Positions 20,626 through 31,165 of a stretch of DNA of 64,000 nt are shown in pieces. The notes beneath the pieces are model-generated. The model worked only from the letters and a program-made list of their open reading frames with translations, did no database searches and was not told the DNA's origin. Origin of the DNA: Schistocerca nitens (Eukaryota; Arthropoda; Insecta; Orthoptera; Acrididae); contig NC_064616.1 of NCBI RefSeq assembly GCF_023898315.1, forward strand, positions 292,233,205 to 292,297,204, in the 5' to 3' direction. Numbering within the stretch: the stretch's first letter is position 1; each line of letters starts with the position of its first letter. The position numbers and the translations under genes are program-made.

Positions 20626-20829
20626 AATGTTCTGGCTGGTCGATATATAAAAAGTTCAGCTGTTTTCTGGCTCTTGAAACCTCTAATGATGTCTCCAGCA
20701 CTGGAAGACGAAACATTAGGCAGAGAACTGTGTCTTTGACCACGGCTTAATGACCATAAAAAATATGACCAATAAAGGTCCATTTTGACCATAGCCACAA
20801 TATTTAATTTTAAAAAACAGTGGCTTTAT

Positions 20830-21330
20830 TGTTGCAAAAGATTCTCAGTCCTTCCTGGAGCATACCAAAAACTGGGCAAACTGTTCACCTCCATTTCCCC
20901 TTGCCTAATAACCATCTAATGACATGGCCCAAGGTGGAAATACCATGGGATCGTAAGCCTCTAAATTACAATCTCTCGGCTAAGACAGCCATGTTGGCAT
21001 GAATACTGGTACAGGTGAGTTTGATCTGTTCATTGCAGATTGTCCACCCTAACGCCATTCGCTCCTATCAGAAGCTCTCTCCATGGGCACCACTCTACCA
21101 TGGCAAAGGCTTACTGCCAGAATAGCCATTGCCCGGAGCCCTGGTGTTCCAGACTGGACAGTTCCTTAATCCTCAGAATACATGGGGAGGTTACAGCACA
21201 GTCATCAGTCCTGCGTTATCAGGAAGCTACAGCTGTGAGGGTATGTGACTAATCCCTTCTCTCACAACAGACCGGCTACTGCACTTGATTTTTGATGCAA
21301 ACATAAATAAAACGTGCAGGTGAACACAGT
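20830..21330 (+). repeat. Probable old interspersed repeat of unknown class
   Basis: The block around 21040-21330 (CACCACTCTACCATGGCAAA, GGCTTACTGCCAGAATAGCC, CCCGGAGCCCTGGTGTTCCAG) resembles a repeat I associate from memory with the same genomes. No ends, duplication or coding capacity are evident. Treat as a suggestion for a repeat search. Confidence 0.3.
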
Positions 21331-22285
21331 GCGTGATTGACAGATGATGCACCATGTCAGGTGTCCTCTCCCAAATGGCCTGGACTTTGTGAAACCCTAA
21401 AAGGGTACCATAAGTATTAAAGTCAAAAAGGTTGTGAAGTGACCTAAAACTGACGGGTGCCCTAACAATAGCGGAGTCATCAATGTAAAACGTTGTTTAA
21501 TATATGACTCCTTTTAGTTTATCTTACAACGGGCTATGAATTACCACAGGTCTATTACAGCCCCCAACACCAACAGGAGAATTTGGGTATGAAACCACAA
21601 CCTTCCGGGTAAGATAGCATTCAGTTTCATGTTAAAACTTGATAAATCCTAAGATCTAAATATTATAATGTCTCTGAAACTATCTGTCAGATTTTGAATA
21701 ATGAAATGGTGTTGAATTCATTTCTCTTAGGACTACATTACTAGCATCATAAATTACTATAGTTCCATTTGAAAACGCAAAGCTGATACTGATAACTTTC
21801 TAATTAACATAGCTATAACAAGATACTATACATTGTTTAGTGACTTTTCCATAATTAATCTGGGTGAAAACTGACACCTTAAGCAGTTCCTGATATATTT
21901 GAGATGAACAGCTTAGCTGATACACTCTGTACATGCAGGGTAATGGTAGAATTTTAAGTGTTTTGAATGGAGGCCTCCATGTGTTTTAGGGTCTCGTGTT
22001 TTCAACTGTTCTCATTATTCTGTTTTGGGCTGGATACCAGTTTCTGCTGATACATGAGAGTGTACTTGGTTTAGTCTATGGAACAGGTTTGAAACTACAT
22101 TTACAGTATGTGTGATTGTGTTTCCATAAGCTTTCAATCACAATACTACTGGTGTCCGATATAGCTTGCTTCAGTGATGAGCCGTAGCACTTTATGAACA
22201 TATGTACCTCACGGGCCTGAAATGCTGTTTTCACTTCAGAATATGGGATGCTATTGGTGACCTTGACTTTCTGTCTCTTCCTCTC
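21331..22285. other. AT-rich DNA, nothing recognised
   Basis: No open frame with a recognisable motif and no clear repeat boundary was found in this stretch. Confidence 0.35.
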
Positions 22286-22289
22286 CTAT

Positions 22290-22790
22290 ATGAAAACTGG
22301 GCGTTATCTACATCTATTCTCCACAAGCCGTCTTTTGGTGTGTGGTGTAGGGTACTTTGTGCTTCAGTGTCACTTCCCCTTTTCCTCTTCCAGTTGCATC
22401 TGGTTCGTGGGAAGGATTGCTAGTAAGCCTCTGTGTGGGCTCACATCTCTCCAGTTTAATCTTCATTGTCCTTTCACAAGATATACATAGGAGGAAGGAC
22501 TATACTAATTGACTTTTCTAGGAATGTACAGTCTCACAACTTTAACAGAAGACCATACCGCAAAGTAAACTGCCTCTCTTGCAGTGTCTGTCACAGGAGT
22601 TGGCTGAACATCTCCATGAAACTTTTGCACTTACTAAATGAACCTGTAATGAAATGTACTGCTCTTCTCTGGATCTTTCCTACTTCCTCTATCAGTCCTA
22701 TCTGATACCGATCCCAGGCTAACGAGCAATACCCAAGTACTGGTTGAACAACTGTTTTACAACCTGCTTCCTTTCTTGATAGACGACATT
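22290..22790 (-). mobile_element. CR1/L2-type LINE 3' end fragment
   Basis: The plus strand shows the antisense 3' region of the family: GTGTGTGGTGTAGGGTACTT, CACTTCCCCTTTTCCTCTTCC, AAGCCTCTGTGTGGGCTC and CAGTCCTATCTGATACCGATCCCA, then GAGCAATACCCAAGTACTGG. The last part is the antisense of the C-terminal phrase (YSSVWDxYQ...) that is readable in the longer CR1 copy at 46.2-46.5 kb. No intact coding remains. Confidence 0.6.
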
Positions 22791-22869
22791 TCCTGAGGAT
22801 TCTTCATATGAGTTGTCATTTGTATGACTATTTAGAGAAGGAATTACAGTACTCAGCTGTTTAAGGGAG

Positions 22870-23840
22870 TTTGGCATGGCAGAGAAACTCACCAATCTGA
22901 TAAAAATCTGTCTGAGCGAAACACATGCAAAGGTGAAGACGAGAAATCGCGTAACTGAGGAATCTGAAATTGTGACAGGACTCAGCCAAGGAGATGGGTT
23001 GTCCCCTACCCTGTTCAACTTTGCCCTCGAGAAGATCGTACATGAGACCTTCCAAGAGAATGAAGGGATTGAAATCAAAGGAAAGAGACTAGCATACTTA
23101 GCCTATGCAGATGACATCTGTTTACTCTCTAGGTCTGAAGAGGAGTTGGAGCAAATGACCAAAGCACTAAAGGAGGCTGCCAGATGGGAGACCAGTCCTA
23201 CAAGAGAGTGCATGAATTCAAATACCTAGGGGCACTTTTCACTGAGAACTCATCATGTGAAGCATAGATCAATGCCACAATTCAATACAAGCAGGAAACC
23301 GATCTTACCACAACCCAGCACAACTGCTTCGGTCTAGATACCTCTCCAGACAGTTCAAGATTCGACTGTACAAAACCCTGATCAAGCCTGTTGTTCTATA
23401 TGGCTGTGAGACATGGAGTATCCGGAAACAGGACTTCCATAAGCTCCTTGTTTTTGAGAGAAAAGTGCCTCAGAAGATCTTTGGTCCGGTTCTGGATGCA
23501 GACACAGCAGAATGGAGGATCAGATACAACCAAGAGCTTGAGGAACTATACCAGCAGCCCAACATAGCAAGAACTGTCAAAGCCAAACAAATGCAGTGGG
23601 CCGGCCATGTGGCCCGGATGGAAGATCACAGATGGCCTCAGAAGCTCCTGGACTTCACATCTACCGGAGACACCCAGGGAGGCCTAAGAAGTGGTGAAGG
23701 GATGGCCTCCATGAAGACTTAAACCAAGCATCAATAGTTGTGGATGGATGGCGGATAGCAGCAATGCACAGAGTACAGTGGAGGAGGAAACTTGTAGCAG
23801 TGTGCTGTCCACTGGGCCTGATCACATAGAAGAAGAAGAG
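22870..23840 (+). pseudogene. LINE reverse transcriptase fragment (RTE-like), 5' truncated
   Basis: The first frame reads VTEESEIVTGLSQGDGLSPT, then LFNFALEKIV and LAYLAYADDICLLSRSEEEL (YADD catalytic motif, about 23086-23145). A shift near 23205 leads to FKYLGALFTENSS. Further shifted pieces read QFKIRLYKTLIKPVVLYGCE and TWSIRKQD (about 23350-23440), then KAKQMQWAGHVARMEDHRWP (about 23580-23640). That order is the usual C-terminal half of an RTE-type protein. It differs from both full RTE copies in the window. An A/G-rich tail (AGAAGAAGAAGAGG) at 23829-23843 may be the 3' end. Confidence 0.75.
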
Positions 23841-23899
23841 GAAGTATTTCAGACTTTCCTGTGTTACCTTCTTTATCAGTGTGATTATGGTCACAGTGT

Positions 23900-24215
23900 G
23901 TCTAGATAGATGGCTTCAATCCATTTACTTATTTAACACAAGAACAAAACTTTTTAGGTTTTTCTGTCAAGTTGGTAGACACAATTTTGCTTTCAAATTC
24001 ATTGAAAACTTCACAGACAGCCCTCCTTACACTAATTTTGGCTTCATTTGGTTCTTGTTTGTATGTGAAGGCTTTGGCTACATTAAAATTTACAGTGAAG
24101 ATGTCTTTGCTTTCGTAGCAGCTTTCTAACACAGTTGTCAAACCATGGTGGGTTTTTTCCATTCCACACAATTTTGCTGGCTCTTTAACTTGTCCACTGA
24201 TGCTCAACATTGTAA
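23900..24215 (-). pseudogene. CR1-type LINE fragment (endonuclease-RT linker)
   Basis: In antisense the frame starting near 24210 reads GMEKTHHGLTTVLESCYESK, then KISVRRAVCEVFNEFESKIV and STNLTEKPKKFCSCVK. This corresponds to the region between endonuclease and reverse transcriptase (NPPWFDxxL... FWxYVK) of CR1 elements. The matching GTTAAACCATGGTGGGT phrase recurs in the long CR1 copy near 47815. Confidence 0.6.
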
Positions 24216-26595
24216 GTGCTGGAAATGAAATTCTTGTGTTGGCCTGTCAGGTAATCTGAAATCTGTCTCTTTGCTTTAAATAAGCAGAAAGATCTACCTT
24301 TCTTTGAGTTCCTGTTTACTGCAGTATTCAGTGATGCGGCATAGAGGATTGCAGTTCACACGCCTGAGAGGAGCTGTAAAGGGAGAATTAACTATTTGGT
24401 CGATTGACTCACATCTACATGTCGCCTGCCCTCTGCATATCATGGTAGTGTACCCTAAATGATTACATGTAAAGTACTGCACAGGGTTAAGTATATAGGT
24501 CTAAGCTTTGCTGCAGATTTACTCAGGTAATGTTTGCACATTAAAATAAACTGCTGGTAGTGTGTGAATGAGATGTATGCTTCGTGGATGTCCCATGAGC
24601 AGCTAGGAAAAAAAAGAGTCCCCCCAGACAGAGCCCCACTTGCCTGGGTAAGTATTATACAACTGAGGCGTAGCATGTTCCCAACGGTTCCCACTAATCA
24701 TTGTTTTGTCTTAACAGCCCAATCTCAGCTCATCTTCTGTTTGAAGTTACTTTTTTCAGAGGTTTGTAACATTCTTGTAATCCATGTGGTTAAGTCAAGA
24801 TTTCCATTCCTGTGAGAGACAATATGCCACAGCCATGAGGTGGTCACTGAAGCATGCACAGAGGTTAAAGTTACAAGGGACTGATGGCATTCATCAGTCT
24901 TCAGCTAAGGAATCCTGTGTGGCTTATCACATGCTATGGATGCAACAAGTCCCAGTTTTTACTCTCTTCAACTCTGATCTCTGGTTGGTTTAAAGCTGAA
25001 CACTTTAAGCTAGTAGTATATTTTCAATAAAATAGTATTGTAGTAGTAAATAGAGGGTACCCTGTTTAAGTCTGTTGCACAATACTGTCCCTGCCAATGT
25101 ATGAAACAAAAAACTGTAATTGGTCTTTACCTCTGTGTTACTTACGTCTACATACAAGCTCAATATGATTTACACAGCATAAATTACTTTTTATCTTGAG
25201 GTTACCCTGCATGTAAGATGTGGAGCTTACTCCTCCATCCCTTCTCACTCTGCAGCAGTCTTTATGTGGAGTGCATCCCCATTCATTTTCTTTGCACTGT
25301 ATAATGGCCCAAGGAAAATAGCATGGATAAAACTCAGCTCATTATTCATCTCATTAAGCCTTTCCACAAATAGTGTGAATTAAGTGCACAGAATCAGTTA
25401 AGTCTTTAGTAGCTTCTGCAATCTTTTTGCTTAACACAGCACTACATGAAATCTGTATCCAACAGTATTCTGAGGATTAATCATTAAAAATGAATCTGAG
25501 AGGAAAGTATATCAGGACTCACCTGCTAGAAGATATGGGAGAGGAACACGCTTGAATGAACACTGCTGTTTTCTGCGCAGTGCTCCCATTGAAAGAATGG
25601 AAGACTCGAGTGTTTTCTTTGACAAATACTAAACTACTCAAAGTTATATTCGAGATATAAAAAATACTTAAATGAAATCAAGTAACTGCTGTATAAAGGA
25701 ATGCAATGGCATGTTATTAAGCAGTTGTTACGTCCAGGTTGTGGCATTCATGAATACTCTCTCATTGGCACAAAAACAATCAATTAAACAATCTACAGAT
25801 TGCTGTAAACTTTATGCCAGCGAAAGTCAGTACATGCAGCAAAAATGTTTAAATAACAGCTTATATACTTCCTTTAAGTTCAATTAAAGTATCATGCTAT
25901 ATGGTTCAATGGTAGACCACGTGCAAAAGCATTGGTTAACCTCTCCAACAAAAGATGGCAAAAAGAAAACACAGCTAATTTAAATATCGTTTTATTTAAA
26001 TTTATTCAACTCCATTTCCCAGGTTTCATCACTTAGTACAGTTCTTCATACACAAATGAAGTACATAGATTATTTGTAACTTTACACAAAGTACTGACAG
26101 AACAAATAGCTAAAATATTTGATAAGTTCAGGTTTTACAATTTCTATATGTAGTAGAGCACTGTAAGCGTGTACCTACTCCATGTAATTTAATTACATGA
26201 CATTTAGCTTTATATTACTGTAATTGTGATTTTAATGAGCAAAATTTGGAAAATAAAAACAAAAACAAGTTTATTGGATTTTCCATCACTGTTTAAAGCT
26301 TGAATTGCTACTACTGTGACACTACAGTGGATTCCAAAAATTGTTTATAATGCGGATTTGAACATATTAAACATGAATAAAGGAACTTCTAATTTTGCAG
26401 CGTAGAGAGGACGATTTACTTTCATTTTAGTACAGTGTAAGCCTACTTTATGATTCTATAAATTTTATAATTAGTCCTTCTCGGCTTAAAATACATCACT
26501 GTGTTAATGATAAATTTCAGATAGTTGCATTAGTCTTATCACATCAATTACAATCAAGCAACAGAAGTATCATGCTATATGATACAAAATAGGAA
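24216..26595. other. AT-rich DNA with no recognised gene
   Basis: Open frames are short and show no motif. The stretch at 25980-26560 is strongly AT-rich. An ACTCACATCTACAT phrase near 24408 is reminiscent of a LINE 3' edge, too little to call. Confidence 0.35.
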
Positions 26596-26599
26596 TTCT

Positions 26600-26720
26600 G
26601 TGACTGTCATCACAACAACAGTGACAGAAAAATTGTTTCAGAACCAGGATTCACAACTGGATTTCCTGCTTTTCACCGAAATTTGCCTTAATCATTAGGC
26701 CACCAAGCATGCGTGACAAA
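26600..26720 (-). mobile_element. tRNA-derived SINE (family 3) copy
   Basis: Read antisense it gives GCATGCTTGGTGGCCTAATG, then ATTAAGGC (A-box-like) and AGCAGGAAATCCAGTTGTGAATCCTGG in two parts (B-box-like GTTGTGAATCC). The better copy at 33610-33730 has the same order. No duplication was found. Confidence 0.55.
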
Positions 26721-27918
26721 CTCAAATTCTCTTCATCACTAGATGTAGCTTCCCCAATCCCCACACACCAGTTTCTGAACTCAGAAAGCATCATTGCACG
26801 TAACAGTGGGGGACAGTATGTCTGATGGCACAGGACCTATCACATTATAAGTCCTGGCACACAGTTTCATTTCACTTTTGATGTGTATTAGCCAAACCGC
26901 TGTGATATCTGATGAAATTCAAGGAATTTTTTGTATCATGTTTATATATACCATGTGTCCCTCCTAACAGTGATCAGGTACATTCTCTCTGATGTTTTGG
27001 CAGATCTCTGGAATTTCATTTTTGGAATTTGTAGCTGGAGTCAGCCCAAACAAATATTGCTCATCATGCCTTTCATGTTACGCCAGCGTTGACAGGAAGT
27101 GTTGGTTTATTTCCCATTACAAACAAAATTATTAAAAAAAAAAAAAAAAAAAAAAAAACAGAATTTTTACGCACTTGTTCGGTAATGCAGTCACAAATTA
27201 CTCAAGTGGAGTATTTGTTTTATTGATATACATTAACAAGGACAGTAAACACAAAGCATAATTAGCACTCTAGCAGTGATTTAGCAGTGCTGCTGCATGG
27301 CTGTAGCAGTCAGTCCAGCCAGGGCAGTGTTGTAGTTGTTGGAATACTGGTAACTACTTGTTTTACTGTTTCTGTTAATACATATTGATAAAACCAATAT
27401 TGAAATAGACTAATCTGTGGCTGATCTATTAAATGGGCAGATAACATTCCATTTTTTAAAAATTGTCTGTAATGGGAAACAAACCGAGACTTTCCCAGTA
27501 TTTGTTTGGCCTGATTCCAGCTCCACACAGCACAAATGAAAATACAAATAACTGCTGAAACAGCTGAGTATGATGTATAATGTTCCTCATACTGGACTTA
27601 CAGCCCCCCCCCCCCCCACCAAAAAATAAATAAATAAATAAATAAATAAAAATAAATAAATAATAAAAGAAAAAATCACCACTCTGTTGTAGTGGTATTC
27701 CCCTGACTGAACATGTGCAAAAGAATTCCAAAGTAAGGAGGAACAATCCACTGACAATAATTTGAGTACATACAGGTAGTGTGTTTCAATGTTAAAGGAT
27801 AAAGTTACAGCTCTTGGAAAGCAGGAAATCCAGGTCTGAGTCCTGGAAGTAATTTTCATGTGTCACTTTTGATGTGTTTTGCAGAGATCATCAATGCAGA
27901 CATTATGTTTTACCCTTC
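26721..27918. other. AT-rich DNA with simple repeats
   Basis: No gene is recognised. It contains a poly-A run (27132-27158), a poly-C run (27604-27617) next to an (AAAT)n run (27622-27668), and a fragment at about 27810-27865. That fragment shares the GCAGGAAATCCAGGTCTGAG phrase of SINE family 3 on the plus strand. Confidence 0.5.
27604..27668. repeat. Poly-C run followed by (AAAT)n microsatellite
   Basis: About 14 C residues are followed by CACC and then roughly ten AAAT units with one interruption. The antisense open frames here that appear to encode hydrophobic proteins are artefacts of the repeat. Confidence 0.9.
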
Positions 27919-27924
27919 ACGCAA

Positions 27925-28180
27925 CATGGTGCAGTGGTTAGGACGTAAGACTTCCATCTGAGAGGCTCTGAGTTCAACTTCTCATCTGACCATTTGCATT
28001 TAAGTTTTCCGTGGTTTCCTTAAATCAGTTAGCACAAATATTGGAAGAGTTTTTTCAAAAGAACACACACAATTTTCTTTCTTGTTGTTCTCCAATCAAA
28101 ATCTCATGCCCTGTTTCTAAAGACCTTGTCACTGATGGGGTGTTACACCCTACTCTTCCTTCCTCTCAAGATATTCTATC
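27925..28180 (+). mobile_element. Degenerate SINE (family 2)
   Basis: The A-box-like ATGGTGCAGTGGTTAGGACG is followed by CATTTAAGTTTTCCGTGGTT and later CTAAAGACCTTGTCACTGAT. The same order is seen in the copy at 905-1152 (GCGCAGTGGTTGG, CATTTAGGTTTTCCGTGAT, CCAATGACCTTGTTGTCGA). Divergence is high and the tRNA B box is eroded (GAGTTCAACTTC). Confidence 0.7.
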
Positions 28181-28393
28181 AACTTTTCGTATAGCTCTTT
28201 GTCTTGATATTTACTATCTTACTTTCCATTTGGACAACTATGTGACATTGAGCCATTAGATTTGATCAATAAATAACTCTTATAACAGATGCAGGCTTCA
28301 TTAGTCTGGCAGATAAACACACTCCTGATACTAATCAGTGTGATTTACACTTAGCTTGCAGCATCAAACTAAGTACTGACCTATCTTCCTGTG

Positions 28394-29373
28394 TCCCTAG
28401 GTCAACTGTTTCCAATGCGATAGTGAAGTGGAAATGTGAAGGGACACGTACAGCACAAAAGCATACATGCCAGCCTTGTCTGTTGACTGACGTAATGTGT
28501 AATAGGCAGACATCTATCCAGACCATCACACAGGAATTCCAAACTGCTCCAGGATCCACTGCAAGTACTATGAGAGTTAGGCGGGAGGTGAAAAAAACTT
28601 GGATTTCATGGTCGAGCACCTGCTCATAAACCACACATCATGCCGGTATATGCCAAATGATGCCTCGCTTTGTGTAAGAAGTGTAAACATTGAACAGTGG
28701 AAAAATGTTGTGTGGAGTGACGAATCACGGTACACAATACACAATGGAAGAGTGGGGATATAGCAAATGCCCGGTGAATGTCATCTGCCAGCATGTGTAA
28801 GTGGCAATAGTAAAATTCGGAGGTGATGGTGTGGTTGTATTTTTCATGGGGGGGGGGGGGGGGGGGGTCTTGCACCCATTGCTGTTTTGCATGGCACTAT
28901 CACAGCACAGGCCTACATTGATGTTTTAAGAACCTTCTTGCCTCCCACTGTTGAAGAGCTATTCGGGGATGGCGATTGCACCTTTCAACACGATTAAGCA
29001 CCTGATCATAATGCACAGCCTGTGGCGGAGTTGATACACGACTGTAACAGTCCTGTGATGGACTGGCCTGTGCAGAGTCCTGACCTGAATCCTATAGAAC
29101 ACCTTTGGGATGTTTTGGAAGCCCGACTTCGTGCCAGGCCTCACCGACCAACATCGATACCTCTCTTCAGTGCAGCATGCTGTGAACAATGGGCTGCCAT
29201 TCCCCAAGACACCTTTCAGCACCTGATTGAATGTATGCCTGCGAGAGTAGAAGCTGTCATCAAGGCTAAGGGTGGGCCAACACCATACTGAATTCCAGTA
29301 TTACCGATGGAGTGCACCACGAACTTTTAAATCATTTTCAGCCACATGTCTGGACACTTTTGATCACATAGTG
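28394..29373 (+). mobile_element. Second Tc1-like copy, 5' truncated
   Basis: It begins at TCCCTAGGTCAACTG, inside the transposase N-terminal region of the 2.8 kb copy, and runs to the right terminal repeat ending TTTTGATCACATAGTG at 29373, with TA at 29374-29375. It lacks the SINE and the LINE present in the other copy. A poly-G run replaces part of the interior at 28850-28867. Confidence 0.88.
28400..29291 (+). pseudogene. Tc1-like transposase remnant
   Basis: The DNA-binding part reads STVSNAIVKWKCEGT (28405-28450). Middle parts are shifted by small deletions and by the poly-G run. The C-terminal frame 29022-29291 is clean: CNSPVMDWPVQSPDLNPIEH, then LWDVLEARLRARPHRPTSIP and a final ARVEAVIKAKGGPTPY. 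The PDLNPIE glutamate of the DDE triad is preserved, unlike in the 2.8 kb copy, where the LINE cuts through this motif. Confidence 0.8.
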
Positions 29374-29648
29374 TATCTAACAACCAGTTTGGGAATGCAC
29401 TGAAGCTATAATTTTACATTGTACAATTTTCCATACATTTTAAATTATACTGTATATGTCACACAGATTCTGGATACCACATTGTTATTGTTTTGGATAT
29501 TGGGGTCTTGTCATATCATCATCATCATCTCATATCACTTAACCACCACTTGCAAGGTCTCCTTAGAATACAACCCTCTCCACCTTCTCTGGTTTTCTCA
29601 TCATCTTTTTGTTGCTACTAATTCATCATGTCATAGTTTCATAAAAGC

Positions 29649-29650
<2 letters not shown>

Positions 29651-29710
<60 letters not shown>

Positions 29711-29712
29711 AC

Positions 29713-29750
<38 letters not shown>
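29651..29750. repeat. Compound (GT)n-(GA)n microsatellite
   Basis: About 58 bp of GT repeats is followed by CACGC and about 36 bp of GA repeats. The 140-codon frame spanning it is an artefact of the repeat. Confidence 0.97.
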
Positions 29751-29753
<3 letters not shown>

Positions 29754-29759
29754 TCGTAG

Positions 29760-30645
29760 CACCTTTCATGAAGCTACTTCTGTAAAGTGCTCAAAAAAAG
29801 TTTTGCACCACCTACATGTCTGCAAATGTATGTGGGCTTAGATTCAAGAGCAGCGGGGAATTGAAGAATACCATTTACTAAACTAAACAAATAACTTTAC
29901 TATTAAATAAAAAAAAACAATAACCAAAATAAAGGCAATCTGTTTGAAAGTGCACATTTTTGAACATCTATGAAATCAAAATAAGCTTGTGTGTAACATT
30001 CAAAAATGTTCCTCCATCGAACGCACTGTAACATGCTTGCTTCCAGTTCCACATTCTGACGTTGGCCCTCCTGAGGTCATCCATCATCCAGTGTGAGGGG
30101 GGGGGGGGGAGTGTTCTGCAATACCTTAATGTATGTCTCAATTGGTGCCATGTTTAATCAGCTGCGTTCACATCAGCAAATACTGCAGTCCATCCCATTA
30201 GGTTGACTCCTACCTCTTTTACAATTATCCTCAGAAATCAAAGAAATTCTACACTCGTAAGGAAAGAAAACCAGATGCCATTAAGGGCAGTTTACAGGTA
30301 AATAATCTGAATTTCTGACATTTTACAAAACAAGTCCTATAACATTCTTCACTCTTTTCTGGACAAAATGGCATATAACTTACCTTTATGTGATGTTTAC
30401 AAGTATTTCATTTTTAATTTTATTACTATATTCCTTGGGTATCTCCGAAACTACCTAATTTCGAATATACATCTCTTTATATGCAATTCTAAAGCCTATA
30501 AGTGTGTAACTAAATCAGATCCTGGGCACATCAGAAAATTAATACAAACACTTCGCACCACATCATCATCAGATGCCAAGCCACTGAGTGTCAACTGACT
30601 GATACAACAATAGATGTGTTCCACAATGAATGGCCATCAGGAATA
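29760..30645. other. No recognised gene; possible Tc1 end
   Basis: The phrase CAAAAAAAGTTTTGCACCACC at 29793-29813 looks like a Tc1-type terminal repeat, but nothing around it reads as transposase. A poly-G run lies at 30098-30110. The 76-codon plus-strand frame at 30368 shows no motif. Confidence 0.3.
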
Positions 30646-30649
30646 ATGG

Positions 30650-31165
30650 AAATGATTTAGAAAATTGGACCTGAATCATAGTGTAAATTATGGAAAGCTG
30701 AAGTTTCAGGAGTATATTCTGAATACAAGAACACTCTTCTTGAAGCTGTTATGGAAGCAATCAAACAAATTTATAGGAACCTAGCTCATCCAGACCACCT
30801 CCAAAAGTGCCTACATGGGCGGATTCAGAATCCCATGAGTCTTTTAATCATATTGTATGGGCAAGAGTGCCCTAAAATGTGTTTGTAGGATTAAATACAC
30901 TAAAACAGGGAGTTGGTGATAATGTATTAACAATTAATGATGGAAACATGGGGGAGAAAAAAGAATTCTACCCCTAGTCATCATCAGCCCAGGCTGTCAT
31001 ACTGTAAAGAGGTTAAAATTATTAGATAAGTCTAAACATGCTGAGGCACAGCAGGCAGTTGAGTTCACTACCAAAGCAGGAAGGTCAACCAGAAGAAGAA
31101 AGCTTTTAGATAAGAAAGGCGGCAAAGATGATGATGCTAACTATGCTGCTGGGTGCTTCTGAACC
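30650..31165 (+). pseudogene. Kolobok/Mutator-like transposase C-terminal fragment
   Basis: Reading across frames gives AVMEAIKQIYRNLAHPDHLQ, then KCLHGRIQNP and a region with SLLIILYGQECPKMCL (shifted from SFNHIVWARVPK). Later AEAQQAVEFTTKAGRSTRRR precedes the end KDDDANYAAGCF. This matches the order MDEIKPIF...KCLHGRTQNP...YGAGLY of the complete element at 14.7-17.4 kb, but the sequence differs enough to be another lineage. TIRs were not found. Confidence 0.7.

Larger units (their letters stand above)
17772..20645 (+). mobile_element. Tc1-like transposon remnant inside the PLE, hit by a Jockey LINE
   Basis: The left terminal repeat reads CAATGATCAGCCAGAACATT at 17772. The right repeat reads AATGTTCTGGCTGGTC, now split: part is at 18890-18905 and the rest at 20626-20645. 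A TA dinucleotide precedes the left end (17770-17771) and a TATA follows the right end. The interior before the Jockey insertion is about 1.1 kb, normal for Tc1. Confidence 0.75.
14376..20770 (+). mobile_element. Penelope-like element 3' part, split by two DNA transposons
   Basis: Three separated blocks, 14376-14651, 17420-17771 and 20646-20770, join into one PLE 3' region. Block 1 holds the linker and the start of the GIY-YIG nuclease. Block 2 holds its C-terminal half. Block 3 has the PLE-type 3' end (TAATGATGTCTCCAGCACTG, then GAAGACGAAACATTAGGCAG). Removing the Kolobok-like element (leaving one TTAA) and the Tc1-like element joins them. The reverse transcriptase is absent, so the insertion was 5' truncated or eroded. 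Confidence 0.8.

Noticed and set aside
29419-29841. 140-codon frame with Val-Cys and Arg-Glu repeats
   Set aside because: It is a translation of the GT and GA microsatellites.
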